Shown in pieces: positions 1 through 8,253 of a stretch of 64,000 bases of DNA. Below the pieces are notes generated by a model. That model saw nothing but the letters and a program-made list of their open reading frames with translations, searched no databases and was not told the DNA's origin. The stretch covers positions 1 to 64,000 of the forward strand of contig JAFKFL010000013.1 of assembly GCA_017308235.1 (NCBI GenBank), in the 5' to 3' direction. How positions within the stretch are numbered: the first letter of the stretch is position 1; every line of letters begins with the position of its first letter. Both the position numbers and the translations under genes were made by a program. This DNA comes from Alphaproteobacteria bacterium. GTDB lineage: Bacteria; Pseudomonadota; Alphaproteobacteria; Reyranellales; Reyranellaceae.

Positions 1-1095
1 CTGGAGGACGCTTTCCGGGACCAGCCGAAATCATGGGACCATCCCGGTCTGCTGCACCTCTACGTCCATCTCATGGAGATGTCGCCGTTCCCGCAACGCG
101 CGCTCCGGGCCGGCGACCGGCTGCGCGACCTGGTGCCCGATGCCGGACACCTGATCCACATGCCGACCCACATCGACGTGCTGTGCGGCCACTATCGCGA
201 CGTGGTGGTTTATAACCAGAAGGCGATCGTCGCCGACCGCAAGTTCCTTGAGCGCGAAGGGGCGATGAACGTCTACGCGCTCTACCGCACCCACAACCAT
301 CACTTCGCGATCTATGGCGCGATGTTCATGGGCCAGTACACGCCGGCGATGAAGGCGGCGCAGGAGCTGATCGACACCACGCCGGAAGCCTTGTTGCGCA
401 TTCCTTCGCCGCCGATGGCCGATTTCATCGAAGGCTATATCCCGATGAAGCAGCACGTGCTGGTGCGCTTCGGCAAATGGCGGGAGATCATCGCGCAGGA
501 GCTGCCCAAGGATCGCGACCTCTACTGCTCGACGACAGCGATGATGCTCTATGCCAAGGGCGTGGCGCACTCGACCTTGGGCGAGATTGCGGAGGCCGAG
601 AAGGCGCGCGCAGCGTTCCTCGAGGCCAAGGCCCGTGTGCCGGAGAGCCGGCGCGTGCACAACAACAAGGTCCAGGATCTCTTGGCCATCGCCGAGGAGA
701 TGCTGAATGGCGAGTTGGAATACCGCCGCGGGAATTTCGATACAGCTTTCCGGCATCTGCGCCGGTCGGTCGAACTCGACGACTCGCTGCCCTATGACGA
801 GCCCTGGGGCTGGATGCAGCCGGCGCGGCATGCGCTCGGCGCACTGCTGTTGGAACAGGGCCATGCCAAGGAGGCGGAGGCGGTCTACCGCTCCGATCTC
901 GGTTTCGACGGCAAGCTGAGCCGTGCCTGCCAGCATTTCGAAAATGTCTGGAGCCTGCACGGCCTCCATGAGTGCCTGACGCGCCGCGGCGATACCGTGG
1001 AAGCGCCGCTGATCAAATCGCGACTGGATCTCGCGCTCGCCCGTGCGGAGGTGCCTGTTCGAGCGTCCTGCCTCTGCCGGCGCGAAGCCGCCTGA
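1..1095 (+). CDS. TPR-like helical repeat protein (C-terminal part)
   Basis: The reading frame is open from the first base of the window, so the start lies upstream; 364 residues are visible. The protein is rich in helical hairpins with TPR-like spacing and an acidic/aromatic pattern, and it carries conserved-looking HxxLLHLYVH and HMPTHIDVLCG segments near the visible start. These resemble large uncharacterised TPR proteins of alphaproteobacteria. No signal peptide or catalytic motif can be judged because the N-terminus is missing. The stop lies 43 bases before the cyclase start, so the two genes may be co-transcribed. The function is unknown; a scaffold or binding role is an inference from the repeat type only. 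Confidence 0.75.
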   Translation: MEDAFRDQPKSWDHPGLLHLYVHLMEMSPFPQRALRAGDRLRDLVPDAGHLIHMPTHIDVLCGHYRDVVVYNQKAIVADRKFLEREGAMNVYALYRTHNHHFAIYGAMFMGQYTPAMKAAQELIDTTPEALLRIPSPPMADFIEGYIPMKQHVLVRFGKWREIIAQELPKDRDLYCSTTAMMLYAKGVAHSTLGEIAEAEKARAAFLEAKARVPESRRVHNNKVQDLLAIAEEMLNGELEYRRGNFDTAFRHLRRSVELDDSLPYDEPWGWMQPARHALGALLLEQGHAKEAEAVYRSDLGFDGKLSRACQHFENVWSLHGLHECLTRRGDTVEAPLIKSRLDLALARAEVPVRASCLCRREAA

Positions 1096-1138
1096 GCGGC
1101 CAGCTGCCGGATCCGGCATCGCGCCGGAGGTTGAACCG

Positions 1139-2878
1139 ATGGAACACAAACTTGCAGCAGTGCTGGCGGCCGACATGGTCGGCTACAGCCGGCTGATGGA
1201 GATGGACGAGCGTGGCACGCTGGCGCGGCTGCGCACCCATCGCATCGAGCTGATTGATCCCGCCATCGCCAAGAACCAGGGACATATCATCAAGACGACC
1301 GGCGACGGCATGCTGGTGGAATTCCAGAGCGTCGCCGATGCCGTGCGATGCGCCGTCGAGATCCAGGATCGGATGCGCCGGCGGAACTCGGACGTGGCCA
1401 ACGAACGGCGCATCGACTTTCGCATCGGTATCAATCTCGGCGACATCATCTTCGATGACGGCGACATCTACGGCGATGGTGTGAACGTCGCGGCAAGGGT
1501 GGAACAGCTCGCGGAGGTCGGCGGGATCTGCGTCACCGCGGCCGTCCATGACCAGGTCGACGGCCGCCTCGATGTCCTCTTCGAGGACCTGGGCGAGAAG
1601 CTCCTGAAGAACATCTCGCGGCCGGTACGGCTCTACCGCATCGTGGCCGATACGGCGGAGGCCCAACCCACAGCCGGCAGGAGCCAGGTTGCGACCAAGG
1701 CAGCGGTGGTGAGGCCCACGGTCGCCGTCCTGCCATTCGCCAACATGAGCGGCGATCCGGAGCAGGAGTTCTTCGCCGACGGGCTGACCGAGGACATCCT
1801 GACCGAGCTCAGCCGCCGCCGAGAGTTGTTCGTCATCTCGCGCACCTCGACCTTCGTCTACAAGGGCCAGGCCGCCAACCTGCGCGAAGTCGCGCAGAAG
1901 TTGGGGGCACGCTATCTGGTCGAAGGCAGCGTCCGCAAGGCGGGCGACCGACTGCGCGTGACGGTGCAGCTGATCGACACGGCAAGCGACGCGCACATCT
2001 GGGCCGAGCGCTACGATCGCAAGCTCGACGATGTCTTCGCCATCCAGGACGAGATCACGTCGGCCATCGTCGCGACCCTGCCGGGCCGCCTCGAGGCGGC
2101 ACAGCACGACCAGCTCGCGCGGATGAAGCCGTCGAGCATGGCCGCCTACGAGTGCGTGCTGGCGGCCAAGGTTCTCCATCACCGCAGCACGCGCGAGGAC
2201 AATGTCGAAGCGCAGAAGCTGGTCGACCGGGCCTTGCAGCTCGATCCCGACTATGCGCACGCCCACGCCTGGCGCGGCTGCATTCTCGGTCAGTCCTTCA
2301 CTTACGGTTGGTGCAAGGACAAGGAAGCGACCTTCGGCGAGGTCGGTTTCGAACTCAACAAGGCGATGGCGCTCGATGACAACGACGCCGACGTCCACCG
2401 CATTCTCGCCGCCGTCTCCATCGCCCAGGGCGATCTAAATCGCGCGCGATACCATCAGGATCGGGCACTGACGCTCAATCCCAACTACGACCTGGTCGTG
2501 GTCCAGATGGGCGAGCTCTTCACCTGGCTCGGGCAAGCAGCGGAGGGCGTGGACTGGATCCGCAAGGCGATGAAGCTCAACCCGCACCACCCGGCGCGCT
2601 TCTGGAGCCATCTCGGCAAGGCGCATTTCGTTGGGAAGCAGTATGGGCAGGCGATCGAAGCCTTCATGCATCTTTCCAGCATGGACGTGCAGCAGCACGC
2701 CTTCGTTGCCGCGTGTTATGGCTGGCTGGGCGATCGCACCGCCGCGGCGGCGCACATCACGCGTGTTCGGGAACTCGACCCCAAGCTCGATCTGCCGACC
2801 TTCCTCGCGACCATGCACTACGCGAACGCCGCTGACCTCGAGCATCTCCGCGAAGGACTGGCGAAGGCCGGGATGTAG
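1139..2878 (+). CDS. Class III adenylate/guanylate cyclase with TolB-like and TPR domains
   Basis: 579 residues. The N-terminal class III cyclase domain (about 1-170) keeps the metal aspartates D12 and D56 (motif TTGDG), K52 and D113 for base recognition, and N116 and R120 for the transition state (motif GDGVNVAAR), so it should be active in making cAMP or a related nucleotide. A TolB-like N-terminal domain follows (about 185-320, starting PTVAVLPFANMSGD), then TPR-type helical repeats to the end. No membrane segment is seen, so it is probably cytoplasmic. The start is the ATG preceded by GGAGG; in-frame codons upstream run into the previous gene. This three-part architecture is common in rhizobial-type alphaproteobacteria. 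The signal it senses is unknown. Confidence 0.9.
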   Translation: MEHKLAAVLAADMVGYSRLMEMDERGTLARLRTHRIELIDPAIAKNQGHIIKTTGDGMLVEFQSVADAVRCAVEIQDRMRRRNSDVANERRIDFRIGINLGDIIFDDGDIYGDGVNVAARVEQLAEVGGICVTAAVHDQVDGRLDVLFEDLGEKLLKNISRPVRLYRIVADTAEAQPTAGRSQVATKAAVVRPTVAVLPFANMSGDPEQEFFADGLTEDILTELSRRRELFVISRTSTFVYKGQAANLREVAQKLGARYLVEGSVRKAGDRLRVTVQLIDTASDAHIWAERYDRKLDDVFAIQDEITSAIVATLPGRLEAAQHDQLARMKPSSMAAYECVLAAKVLHHRSTREDNVEAQKLVDRALQLDPDYAHAHAWRGCILGQSFTYGWCKDKEATFGEVGFELNKAMALDDNDADVHRILAAVSIAQGDLNRARYHQDRALTLNPNYDLVVVQMGELFTWLGQAAEGVDWIRKAMKLNPHHPARFWSHLGKAHFVGKQYGQAIEAFMHLSSMDVQQHAFVAACYGWLGDRTAAAAHITRVRELDPKLDLPTFLATMHYANAADLEHLREGLAKAGM

Positions 2879-2882
2879 AGGA

Positions 2883-2978
2883 CTCTTCCGGACCGCGAGC
2901 CTCCGGCTCGCATCATGATCTGAGCGAGCCGGACCCTTCGACAAGCTCAGGGCAGGCGCTCGCGGTCCGTAAGAAGAG
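2883..2978. repeat. Inverted-repeat intergenic element, copy 1
   Basis: The arms ctcttccggaccgcgagc (2883-2900) and gctcgcggtccgtaagaagag (2958-2978) are near-perfect reverse complements and enclose smaller palindromes (gagcctccggctc). The interior contains a ccttcgacaagctcaggg segment. The element sits between two converging genes. A second copy with the same ctctt..ggaccgcg..cgcggtccg..aaga ends lies at 42382-42454. It could act as a bidirectional terminator, or be a REP/MITE-like mobile repeat; the shared ends favour a repeat family. Confidence 0.6.
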
Positions 2979-2984
2979 CGGCCG

Positions 2985-3764
2985 TCAGACGAGCTGCGGG
3001 TGAGCGCCACCGTCGATCAGGATGCTTTGACCCGAGATGTAGCCCGCGTGTGCGCTGCAGAGGTAGGCGCAGAGTCGGCCGACCTCGATGGGATCGCCGA
3101 AACGCCTGGCCGGCAGCTCTGCCTGCCGCGCGGCCAACGCTTCCTCGGGACTGATGCCCTTCTGCTTTGCCTGAAAGGCAAAGTTGCTGATCAAGCGGTC
3201 GGTGGCGAAGGGGCCGGGCAGGATATTGTTGATCGTGACGTTGCGTCCGATGTGTCCGCGCACCAGGGTGCTCACGAGGCCATGCAGGCCGGCCCGGGCC
3301 GCAGCGCTCAACCCCTGCACATCGATCGGATGGCGCACGACGCTCGAGGTGATGTTCACCACCCGGCCGAAGCCACGCTCCGCCATGCCGTCGAGGACCG
3401 CGGCCATCATCGCCGCCGGTGCACGCAGGTTGCCGTCGAGCGCTTTGGCCCAGTCGTCGGCCGTGAAGGTGGCGAGCTTGCCAGGTGAGGGACCGCCTGA
3501 ATTGTTCACCAGGATGTCGGGGGCGGGGCAGGCGGCTAGCACGGCCGACCTGATATCGGTGCTGCCGATATCGCCTGCCACGGCCGCGACCTTCACCTTG
3601 TAGGTGTCGGCAATCTCGCGGGCAGTTTGCTCAAGAGACGCCGCGGTCCGGGCATTGAGAACAAGATCGGCACCCTCGGCCGCCAGCGCCTCGGCGCAGG
3701 CGCGGCCCAATCCCTTGCTTGCCGCACAGACGATGGCCCTGCGGCCGCGCAATCCGAGATCCAT
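2985..3764 (-). CDS. SDR-family protein lacking the catalytic Tyr-Lys
   Basis: 259 residues with a Rossmann fold of the short-chain dehydrogenase/reductase family: the cofactor loop is ASKGLGR near residue 15, NNSGGPSPG stands at the NNAG position, and ITSSVV carries the active-site Ser strand. Where the YxxxK motif is expected the sequence reads LSAAARAG, so both the catalytic Tyr and Lys are replaced. Other SDRs with NNxGGPxPG show the same substitution. It may bind NAD(P)H without classical SDR chemistry, or use another mechanism. It converges on the cyclase gene and is divergent from the operon starting at 3836-3851. Confidence 0.85.
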   Translation of the reverse strand: MDLGLRGRRAIVCAASKGLGRACAEALAAEGADLVLNARTAASLEQTAREIADTYKVKVAAVAGDIGSTDIRSAVLAACPAPDILVNNSGGPSPGKLATFTADDWAKALDGNLRAPAAMMAAVLDGMAERGFGRVVNITSSVVRHPIDVQGLSAAARAGLHGLVSTLVRGHIGRNVTINNILPGPFATDRLISNFAFQAKQKGISPEEALAARQAELPARRFGDPIEVGRLCAYLCSAHAGYISGQSILIDGGAHPQLV

Positions 3765-3850
3765 GCTCTACGTCCCCCTTTACAAGAGCGTATCGAGTCC
3801 GTAGCTTAGTTCAAATAAGAACTGTCGTTTCACTAATGGAACGTTTAAGG

Positions 3851-4177
3851 ATGAGCGCATCTACCGAGACGATGCTGTTGACCGTGTTCCTGCGTCACGA
3901 CCAGTCGAACAATCTCGATGCGGTCCAGACGAAGCTCAAGGACGCCGGGTGGTGGGACCGTTTCCCGCCGGCGGGCGTCGAGATCGTCTCGTGGACCGTG
4001 GCGATGGGGTTCGGGCAGATCGTGACGTTGCGTCTGCCGGCCGCGAAACTCGCCGAGGTCAACGTCGAGCTGGAGCGGTCGGCGTGGGGTGTGTTCCGTA
4101 CCGAGTGCTATCCGGCTTACGATTTCATTCCTGTCCGCGAGCGCATCAAGGAACGGGTCCGCAAGGGAGGCAAGTGA
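3851..4177 (+). CDS. Conserved small protein of unknown function (first gene of the catabolic operon)
   Basis: 108 residues from the ATG at 3851; an in-frame ATG at 3836 would add five residues. Neither start has a strong ribosome-binding site. The size and alternating strand/helix pattern suggest a small alpha/beta protein of the dimeric alpha-beta barrel type, but no motif proves this. No signal peptide or membrane segment is present. Its stop overlaps the next start by one base (TGATG), and it leads an operon of aromatic oxidation and transport genes, so a supporting role in that pathway is inferred. Confidence 0.7.
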   Translation: MSASTETMLLTVFLRHDQSNNLDAVQTKLKDAGWWDRFPPAGVEIVSWTVAMGFGQIVTLRLPAAKLAEVNVELERSAWGVFRTECYPAYDFIPVRERIKERVRKGGK

Positions 4178-4398
4178 TGGACAAGACGCCTTACCTCAAT
4201 CCTCATCAGGCGCGCGACCGCGAGCCCGACGACTATCAAAACCTGCTGGGCGATGCGATCGAGCGCTCCTATGCCGAGGGCGTGCATGACCTCTCGGGTC
4301 TGATCGAGCGGCTGAACGAGGCGCGCGTGCCGTCGCCCAACGGGCAGCCCTGGACGCCGGACCTGTTCCGGCAAGAGATGAAGCGTCTCGGCGCCTGA
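4177..4398 (+). CDS. Small recombinase-like helix-turn-helix protein
   Basis: 73 residues. The C-terminal half (LSGLIERLNEARVPSPNG..WTPDLFRQEMKRLGA) has the pattern of the helix-turn-helix found in serine-recombinase C-terminal regions, where a two-helix unit precedes the specificity helix. No recombinase catalytic domain is attached. Similar stand-alone proteins are annotated as recombinase-like HTH domain proteins and often lie beside Rieske oxygenases. The start overlaps the preceding stop as TGATG, with GGGAGG eight bases upstream. A regulatory role in the operon is possible but unproven. Confidence 0.75.
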   Translation: MDKTPYLNPHQARDREPDDYQNLLGDAIERSYAEGVHDLSGLIERLNEARVPSPNGQPWTPDLFRQEMKRLGA

Positions 4399-4426
4399 GC
4401 CAACCCACACATCGGAGGATCGAACC

Positions 4427-5464
4427 ATGACTGCGGTTACGAGCCAGGCCATCAACAAGCTCCTCACCAAGGGCGTGCGGAACCTCTGGTATCCGATCTG
4501 CCCCTCGCACTTCCTGGGCGAGAAGCCGATCTCGCTTCGGCGGCTGGGCCTCAAGATGGTGCTGTGGCGCGACGAGCAGGGCCAGCCGGTCATGCTCGAG
4601 GATCACTGCCCGCATCGCGGCGCGCCGCTCTCCATGGGCATCCCGATGGGCAATCGCATCGCCTGCGGCTATCACGGCGTGCAGGTGCGCAAGGACGGTA
4701 CCGTCGTCGCCGTTCCCGGCAGCCCGGGCAGCCGCCTCGAAGGCAAGAAGTGCGTCACGTCGTTCCCGACCCAGGAGCACAACGGCGTGATCTTCGCCTA
4801 TGTCGGCGATGCGCTGCATCCGGACCCGGTCGAGCTCTCGCTGCCTGAACAGCTCACCTCGCCGGACTACAGCTCCTTCCTCTGCTACTGCGAATGGCAG
4901 GGCGACTATCGCTACGTCTACGACAACGTCATGGATCCCATGCACGGGACGTTCCTGCACAAGCAGTCGCATTCCATGTCGTTCGGCGACACGACCGCGA
5001 ATTTCAAGGTCAGCGAGACGCCGACCGGCTTCGTGTTCGAGAAGGAAGGTCAGCGCAACGTCAACTTCGACTGGACGGAGTTCGTCGACACCGGCGCGCA
5101 TTGGCTGCGGCTCGAAATTCCCTATCCGCCGACCGGTGGCCCGGGCGGCAACTTCCACATCGTCGGCATCTACACGCCAATCGACGAGAAAAGCGCCGCC
5201 GTCTTTCACTGGCGCTGTCGCAAGGTCGACGGCTGGCAGCGCGACGCCTGGCGTTTCCTCTACAAGAACCGGTTGGAGGCGCGGCACTGGGCGGTGCTGG
5301 AGCAGGACCGCGTCATGCTCGAGCAGTTCGAGCCCGACGCCAACCAGCGCGAGAACCTCTACCAACATGACATGGGCGTGGCGCGGCTGCGGCGCGTCTT
5401 CCGGACCAAGGCCGAAGCGCAGTTGAAGGCGCTGGAAGCCGCCGGCCACGCCATCCCGCAGTGA
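4427..5464 (+). CDS. Rieske non-heme iron oxygenase, large (alpha) subunit
   Basis: 345 residues. The Rieske [2Fe-2S] motif CxH-x16-CxxH is complete (C61, H63, C80, H83), and the mononuclear iron site reads DNVMDPMHGTFLH with ligands H172 and H177 and bridging D169. The length and motif spacing match phthalate/vanillate-type monocomponent alpha subunits (alpha-3 type) that hydroxylate or demethylate aromatic acids. No ferredoxin or reductase gene is present in this operon, so electrons must come from a partner encoded elsewhere. A good ribosome-binding site (ggagg) precedes the ATG. The substrate is unknown. Confidence 0.92.
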   Translation: MTAVTSQAINKLLTKGVRNLWYPICPSHFLGEKPISLRRLGLKMVLWRDEQGQPVMLEDHCPHRGAPLSMGIPMGNRIACGYHGVQVRKDGTVVAVPGSPGSRLEGKKCVTSFPTQEHNGVIFAYVGDALHPDPVELSLPEQLTSPDYSSFLCYCEWQGDYRYVYDNVMDPMHGTFLHKQSHSMSFGDTTANFKVSETPTGFVFEKEGQRNVNFDWTEFVDTGAHWLRLEIPYPPTGGPGGNFHIVGIYTPIDEKSAAVFHWRCRKVDGWQRDAWRFLYKNRLEARHWAVLEQDRVMLEQFEPDANQRENLYQHDMGVARLRRVFRTKAEAQLKALEAAGHAIPQ

Positions 5465-5473
5465 GGGATCGCC

Positions 5474-6439
5474 ATGTCGCACATTGAAGGCATCGACCGC
5501 ATCACCTACGGCGTCGAAGATCTCGCCGCCTGCAAGCGCTTCTTCCTCGATTGGGGATTGCGCCTGGTGCACGAGCAGCCAACGGGCCTCGACTTCGAAA
5601 GCCTCAACGGCTGTGAAATCCGGATCCGCAAGTCGGATGATCCGTCCTTGCCGCCTGCCGTGGAAGCCGGGCCGACGTTGCGCGAAGTCGTCTGGGGCGT
5701 GCCTGCGGGCGCTGACCTCGACGTCCTTCGCCCGCATCTGTCGGGTCAACCGTCGTTTCGCGAGCAGGACGGCGTGCTGTCCTGCGTCGATCCGAACGGC
5801 ATCGGCGTCGGCTTTCGCATCAGCCGCAAGCGCAAGATCGACATCGTCGGCACGCCTGCCAATAGCTGGGGCAACGCGGCGCGGATCGATCGGCCGAGCC
5901 CGGTCTACGAGCGCGCCGAGCCGGTCGAAGTGGGCCATGTCGTGTTCTTCACCGATGCACTGGCGCCGACGACGGCGTTCTATGAGGCGCTGGGTTTCCG
6001 TCTTTCCGACCGGTATCCCGGCCGCGGACATTTCCTGCGCTGCTCGGAACGGGGCGGCCATCACGATCTCTTCCTGCTGCAGACACCGGAGGCCAAGCGC
6101 GGCCTCAATCACGTGGCGTTCACGGTGCGCGACCTCCACGAGGTGATCGGCGGCGGCCTGCATCTCTCGCGCTGCGGTTGGGAGACCCAGCTTGGACCCG
6201 GCCGGCATCCGATTTCATCTGCGCTTTTCTGGTACTTCAAGAACCCGGCCGGCGCCCTGGTCGAATACTACGCCGACGAGGATGTGCTGACCGAGAACTG
6301 GACGCCGCGCGACTTCGAGCCCGGCCCCACGGTCTTCGCCGAATGGGCTGTTGCGGGCGGCATCGATGGCAACACGCGGCGGCAAAAGGCGGCCGCTGCC
6401 CCCGAGCCCGGCAGGTTCATGACGGAGAAGCGCGGATGA
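5474..6439 (+). CDS. VOC-superfamily protein, type I extradiol dioxygenase-like
   Basis: 321 residues with two VOC modules. The C-terminal module keeps the extradiol metal triad, H155 (VGHVVFF), H213 (LNHVAFTV) and E264 (LVEYYAD), as in catechol 2,3-dioxygenase and biphenyl-2,3-diol dioxygenase; the N-terminal module lacks these ligands, as usual. It probably cleaves the ring of a diol made from the Rieske product, using Fe(II). It starts nine bases after the Rieske gene and overlaps the ABC ATPase gene by four bases (ATGA). The exact ring substrate cannot be read from the sequence. Confidence 0.88.
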   Translation: MSHIEGIDRITYGVEDLAACKRFFLDWGLRLVHEQPTGLDFESLNGCEIRIRKSDDPSLPPAVEAGPTLREVVWGVPAGADLDVLRPHLSGQPSFREQDGVLSCVDPNGIGVGFRISRKRKIDIVGTPANSWGNAARIDRPSPVYERAEPVEVGHVVFFTDALAPTTAFYEALGFRLSDRYPGRGHFLRCSERGGHHDLFLLQTPEAKRGLNHVAFTVRDLHEVIGGGLHLSRCGWETQLGPGRHPISSALFWYFKNPAGALVEYYADEDVLTENWTPRDFEPGPTVFAEWAVAGGIDGNTRRQKAAAAPEPGRFMTEKRG

Positions 6440-7245
6440 CCGCGACGGCCAACGCTCCGCGGATCGAGTTCCGCGACGTCACCAAGCGCTTCGCCAACCC
6501 GCACAGCACGGCGCGGCAGGGCAACGGCTTCGTGGTCGCCGTCGAAGGCGTGAGCCTTTCGATTGCCGACGGCGAGGTGGTGTCGCTGATCGGCCCTTCG
6601 GGCTGCGGCAAGAGCACCTTGCTCAACATGGGATCGGGCCTCGATCCGGTGTCGGCAGGCGAGGTCCATGTCGATGGCGAGCTGGTCACCAAGCCCAACC
6701 GCCATGTCGCCTTCATGCTGCAGAAGGACCTGTTGCTGCCGTGGCGGACGATCGTGGAGAACGTCGAGCTGGGGCAGGAGATCCAGGGTGTGTCGTCGCG
6801 CGAGCGGCGGACGCTGGCGCTCGAGTTGCTGGCCAAGTGCCGGCTCACGGACTTCGTCGATCACTATCCGCACCAGCTCTCCGGCGGCATGCGCCAGCGG
6901 GCGGCGCTTGCGCGCACGCTCGCGGTCGATCCCAGCGTGCTTTTGATGGACGAGCCGTTCTCCGCCCTCGATGCCCAGACCAAGATGGTGCTGCAGCAGG
7001 ATCTCGGCCGCACGCTCGCCGATACCGGCAAGACGGCGTTGTTCATCACCCACGATCTCGTCGAGGCCGTTGCGCTTTCCGACCGCATCCTGGTGATGAG
7101 CCAGCGGCCGGGGCGAATCATCGAGGAGATCGATGTCGATATCGGCGATCGCGACAATCCAATGAAGCGCCGCCAGCATCCGAAGGTCGGCGACTATGTC
7201 GTGCGCCTGATGAACCTGCTGCATGTCGATCAGGCGGCCGCTTAA
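6436..7245 (+). CDS. ABC importer ATP-binding protein (SsuB/TauB type)
   Basis: 269 residues with all ATPase motifs: Walker A GPSGCGKST, Q-loop MLQKD, signature LSGGMRQR, Walker B VLLMDEPF and switch His in FITHDL. The sequence belongs to the nitrate/sulfonate/taurine/thiamine-precursor importer ATPases, which pair with NMT1-type binding proteins. The ATG overlaps the VOC stop (ATGA), and the binding protein and permease follow directly, completing a three-gene importer. It probably imports the operon's aromatic substrate. Confidence 0.93.
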   Translation: MTATANAPRIEFRDVTKRFANPHSTARQGNGFVVAVEGVSLSIADGEVVSLIGPSGCGKSTLLNMGSGLDPVSAGEVHVDGELVTKPNRHVAFMLQKDLLLPWRTIVENVELGQEIQGVSSRERRTLALELLAKCRLTDFVDHYPHQLSGGMRQRAALARTLAVDPSVLLMDEPFSALDAQTKMVLQQDLGRTLADTGKTALFITHDLVEAVALSDRILVMSQRPGRIIEEIDVDIGDRDNPMKRRQHPKVGDYVVRLMNLLHVDQAAA

Positions 7246-7269
7246 GGGACTCACAGGGAGGCAATCAAA

Positions 7270-8253
7270 ATGACAAGACTTTCAACTCTGCGTCTGGCGC
7301 TGGTCGGCCTGTGCCTGACCGTCGGCCTGGCGGCAGGCAATCGTTCCGCGATGGCCGAGGACATCACCTATCTCCTGCCGGCACCGCTTTCGCTGCCGGC
7401 GTTCGGTCCGTTCGTGGTGGCCCAGCAGCGCGGCTACTTCAAGGCCGAGGGCCTCAATGTCACCTTCCAGGTCGCCAAGGGCGGCGTCGATGTCGCCAAG
7501 CAAGTCGGTGCCGGCAATGCGGTGATCGGCGGCGGGATCGGCGACACGTCGATCATCGTGCGGCCGAACGGCGTGCCGGTGAAAGCGGTGGCGGTGCTGG
7601 GCGGCGGTGCGCTGATGCAGCTCGTGCTCGACAAGGACAAGGGCCTCACCACGGTCAAGGACCTGAAGGGCAAGACCATCACCGTGCTCGCCTATCAGGA
7701 CACGACCTACTTCGCCCTGCTGGGCATGCTCGCAAGCCAGGGCATGAAGAAGGACGATGTGAATGCGCAGGCGGTCGGTCCGGTCAATGTTTGGAAGCTG
7801 TTCCTCGCGGGCCAGGCCGACGCCTTCGCCTCGACGCCCGACTGGACCGCCCAGGTCATGATGGCGAAGAAGAACATCGAGGTGATTCCCTCGGACAAGC
7901 TCTTCAAGAGCATGGCACAGGCGATCATCGCCGCCGACGAAACCATCCAGAAGAATCCGCAGCTCATCCAGAAGGTGGTGCGTGCCACGCTGAAGGGCAT
8001 GAAGGACATCATGGCCGATCCGGCAAGTGCGGCGGCCGACTTCGTCAAGGCGACGCCCGAGCTTGCCGGCAAGGAGGACTTCGTCACGCTCTCCTTCAAG
8101 CTCTACAACCAGTACGTCTATGGCGGCCAGAAGGTCCTGGGTGAGATGGACGAGGCGCGCCTTTCGGCGTTGCAGGATTTTTATGCCAAGGAGGGCCTGA
8201 TCCGGTCCAAGACGCCGGTGAAGGACCTCTACACCAACCAGTTCGTGCAATGA
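7270..8253 (+). CDS. ABC importer substrate-binding protein (NMT1/THI5-like)
   Basis: 327 residues. Residues 1 to about 29 form a Sec signal peptide (TRL n-region, ALVGLCLTVGLAAG core, cleavage near SAMAE). The mature part has the two-lobe periplasmic-binding pattern of the SsuA/TauA/NMT1 group, with AYQDTTYFALL and DLKGKTITV segments. An agggaggca ribosome-binding site precedes the ATG. It lies between the ATPase and permease genes, and its stop overlaps the permease start by four bases. The ligand is not predictable; the context suggests an aromatic or related organic anion. Confidence 0.92.
   Translation: MTRLSTLRLALVGLCLTVGLAAGNRSAMAEDITYLLPAPLSLPAFGPFVVAQQRGYFKAEGLNVTFQVAKGGVDVAKQVGAGNAVIGGGIGDTSIIVRPNGVPVKAVAVLGGGALMQLVLDKDKGLTTVKDLKGKTITVLAYQDTTYFALLGMLASQGMKKDDVNAQAVGPVNVWKLFLAGQADAFASTPDWTAQVMMAKKNIEVIPSDKLFKSMAQAIIAADETIQKNPQLIQKVVRATLKGMKDIMADPASAAADFVKATPELAGKEDFVTLSFKLYNQYVYGGQKVLGEMDEARLSALQDFYAKEGLIRSKTPVKDLYTNQFVQ

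Noticed and set aside
1013..2398. Minus-strand open frame of 461 codons opposite the cyclase
   Set aside because: The cyclase keeps all six catalytic residues on the plus strand; the antisense frame shows only biased composition.
4196..6208. Minus-strand open frame of 670 codons opposite the Rieske and VOC genes
   Set aside because: High-GC shadow: its composition is Arg/Ala/His-rich without motifs, and the opposite strand encodes two complete enzymes with catalytic residues.
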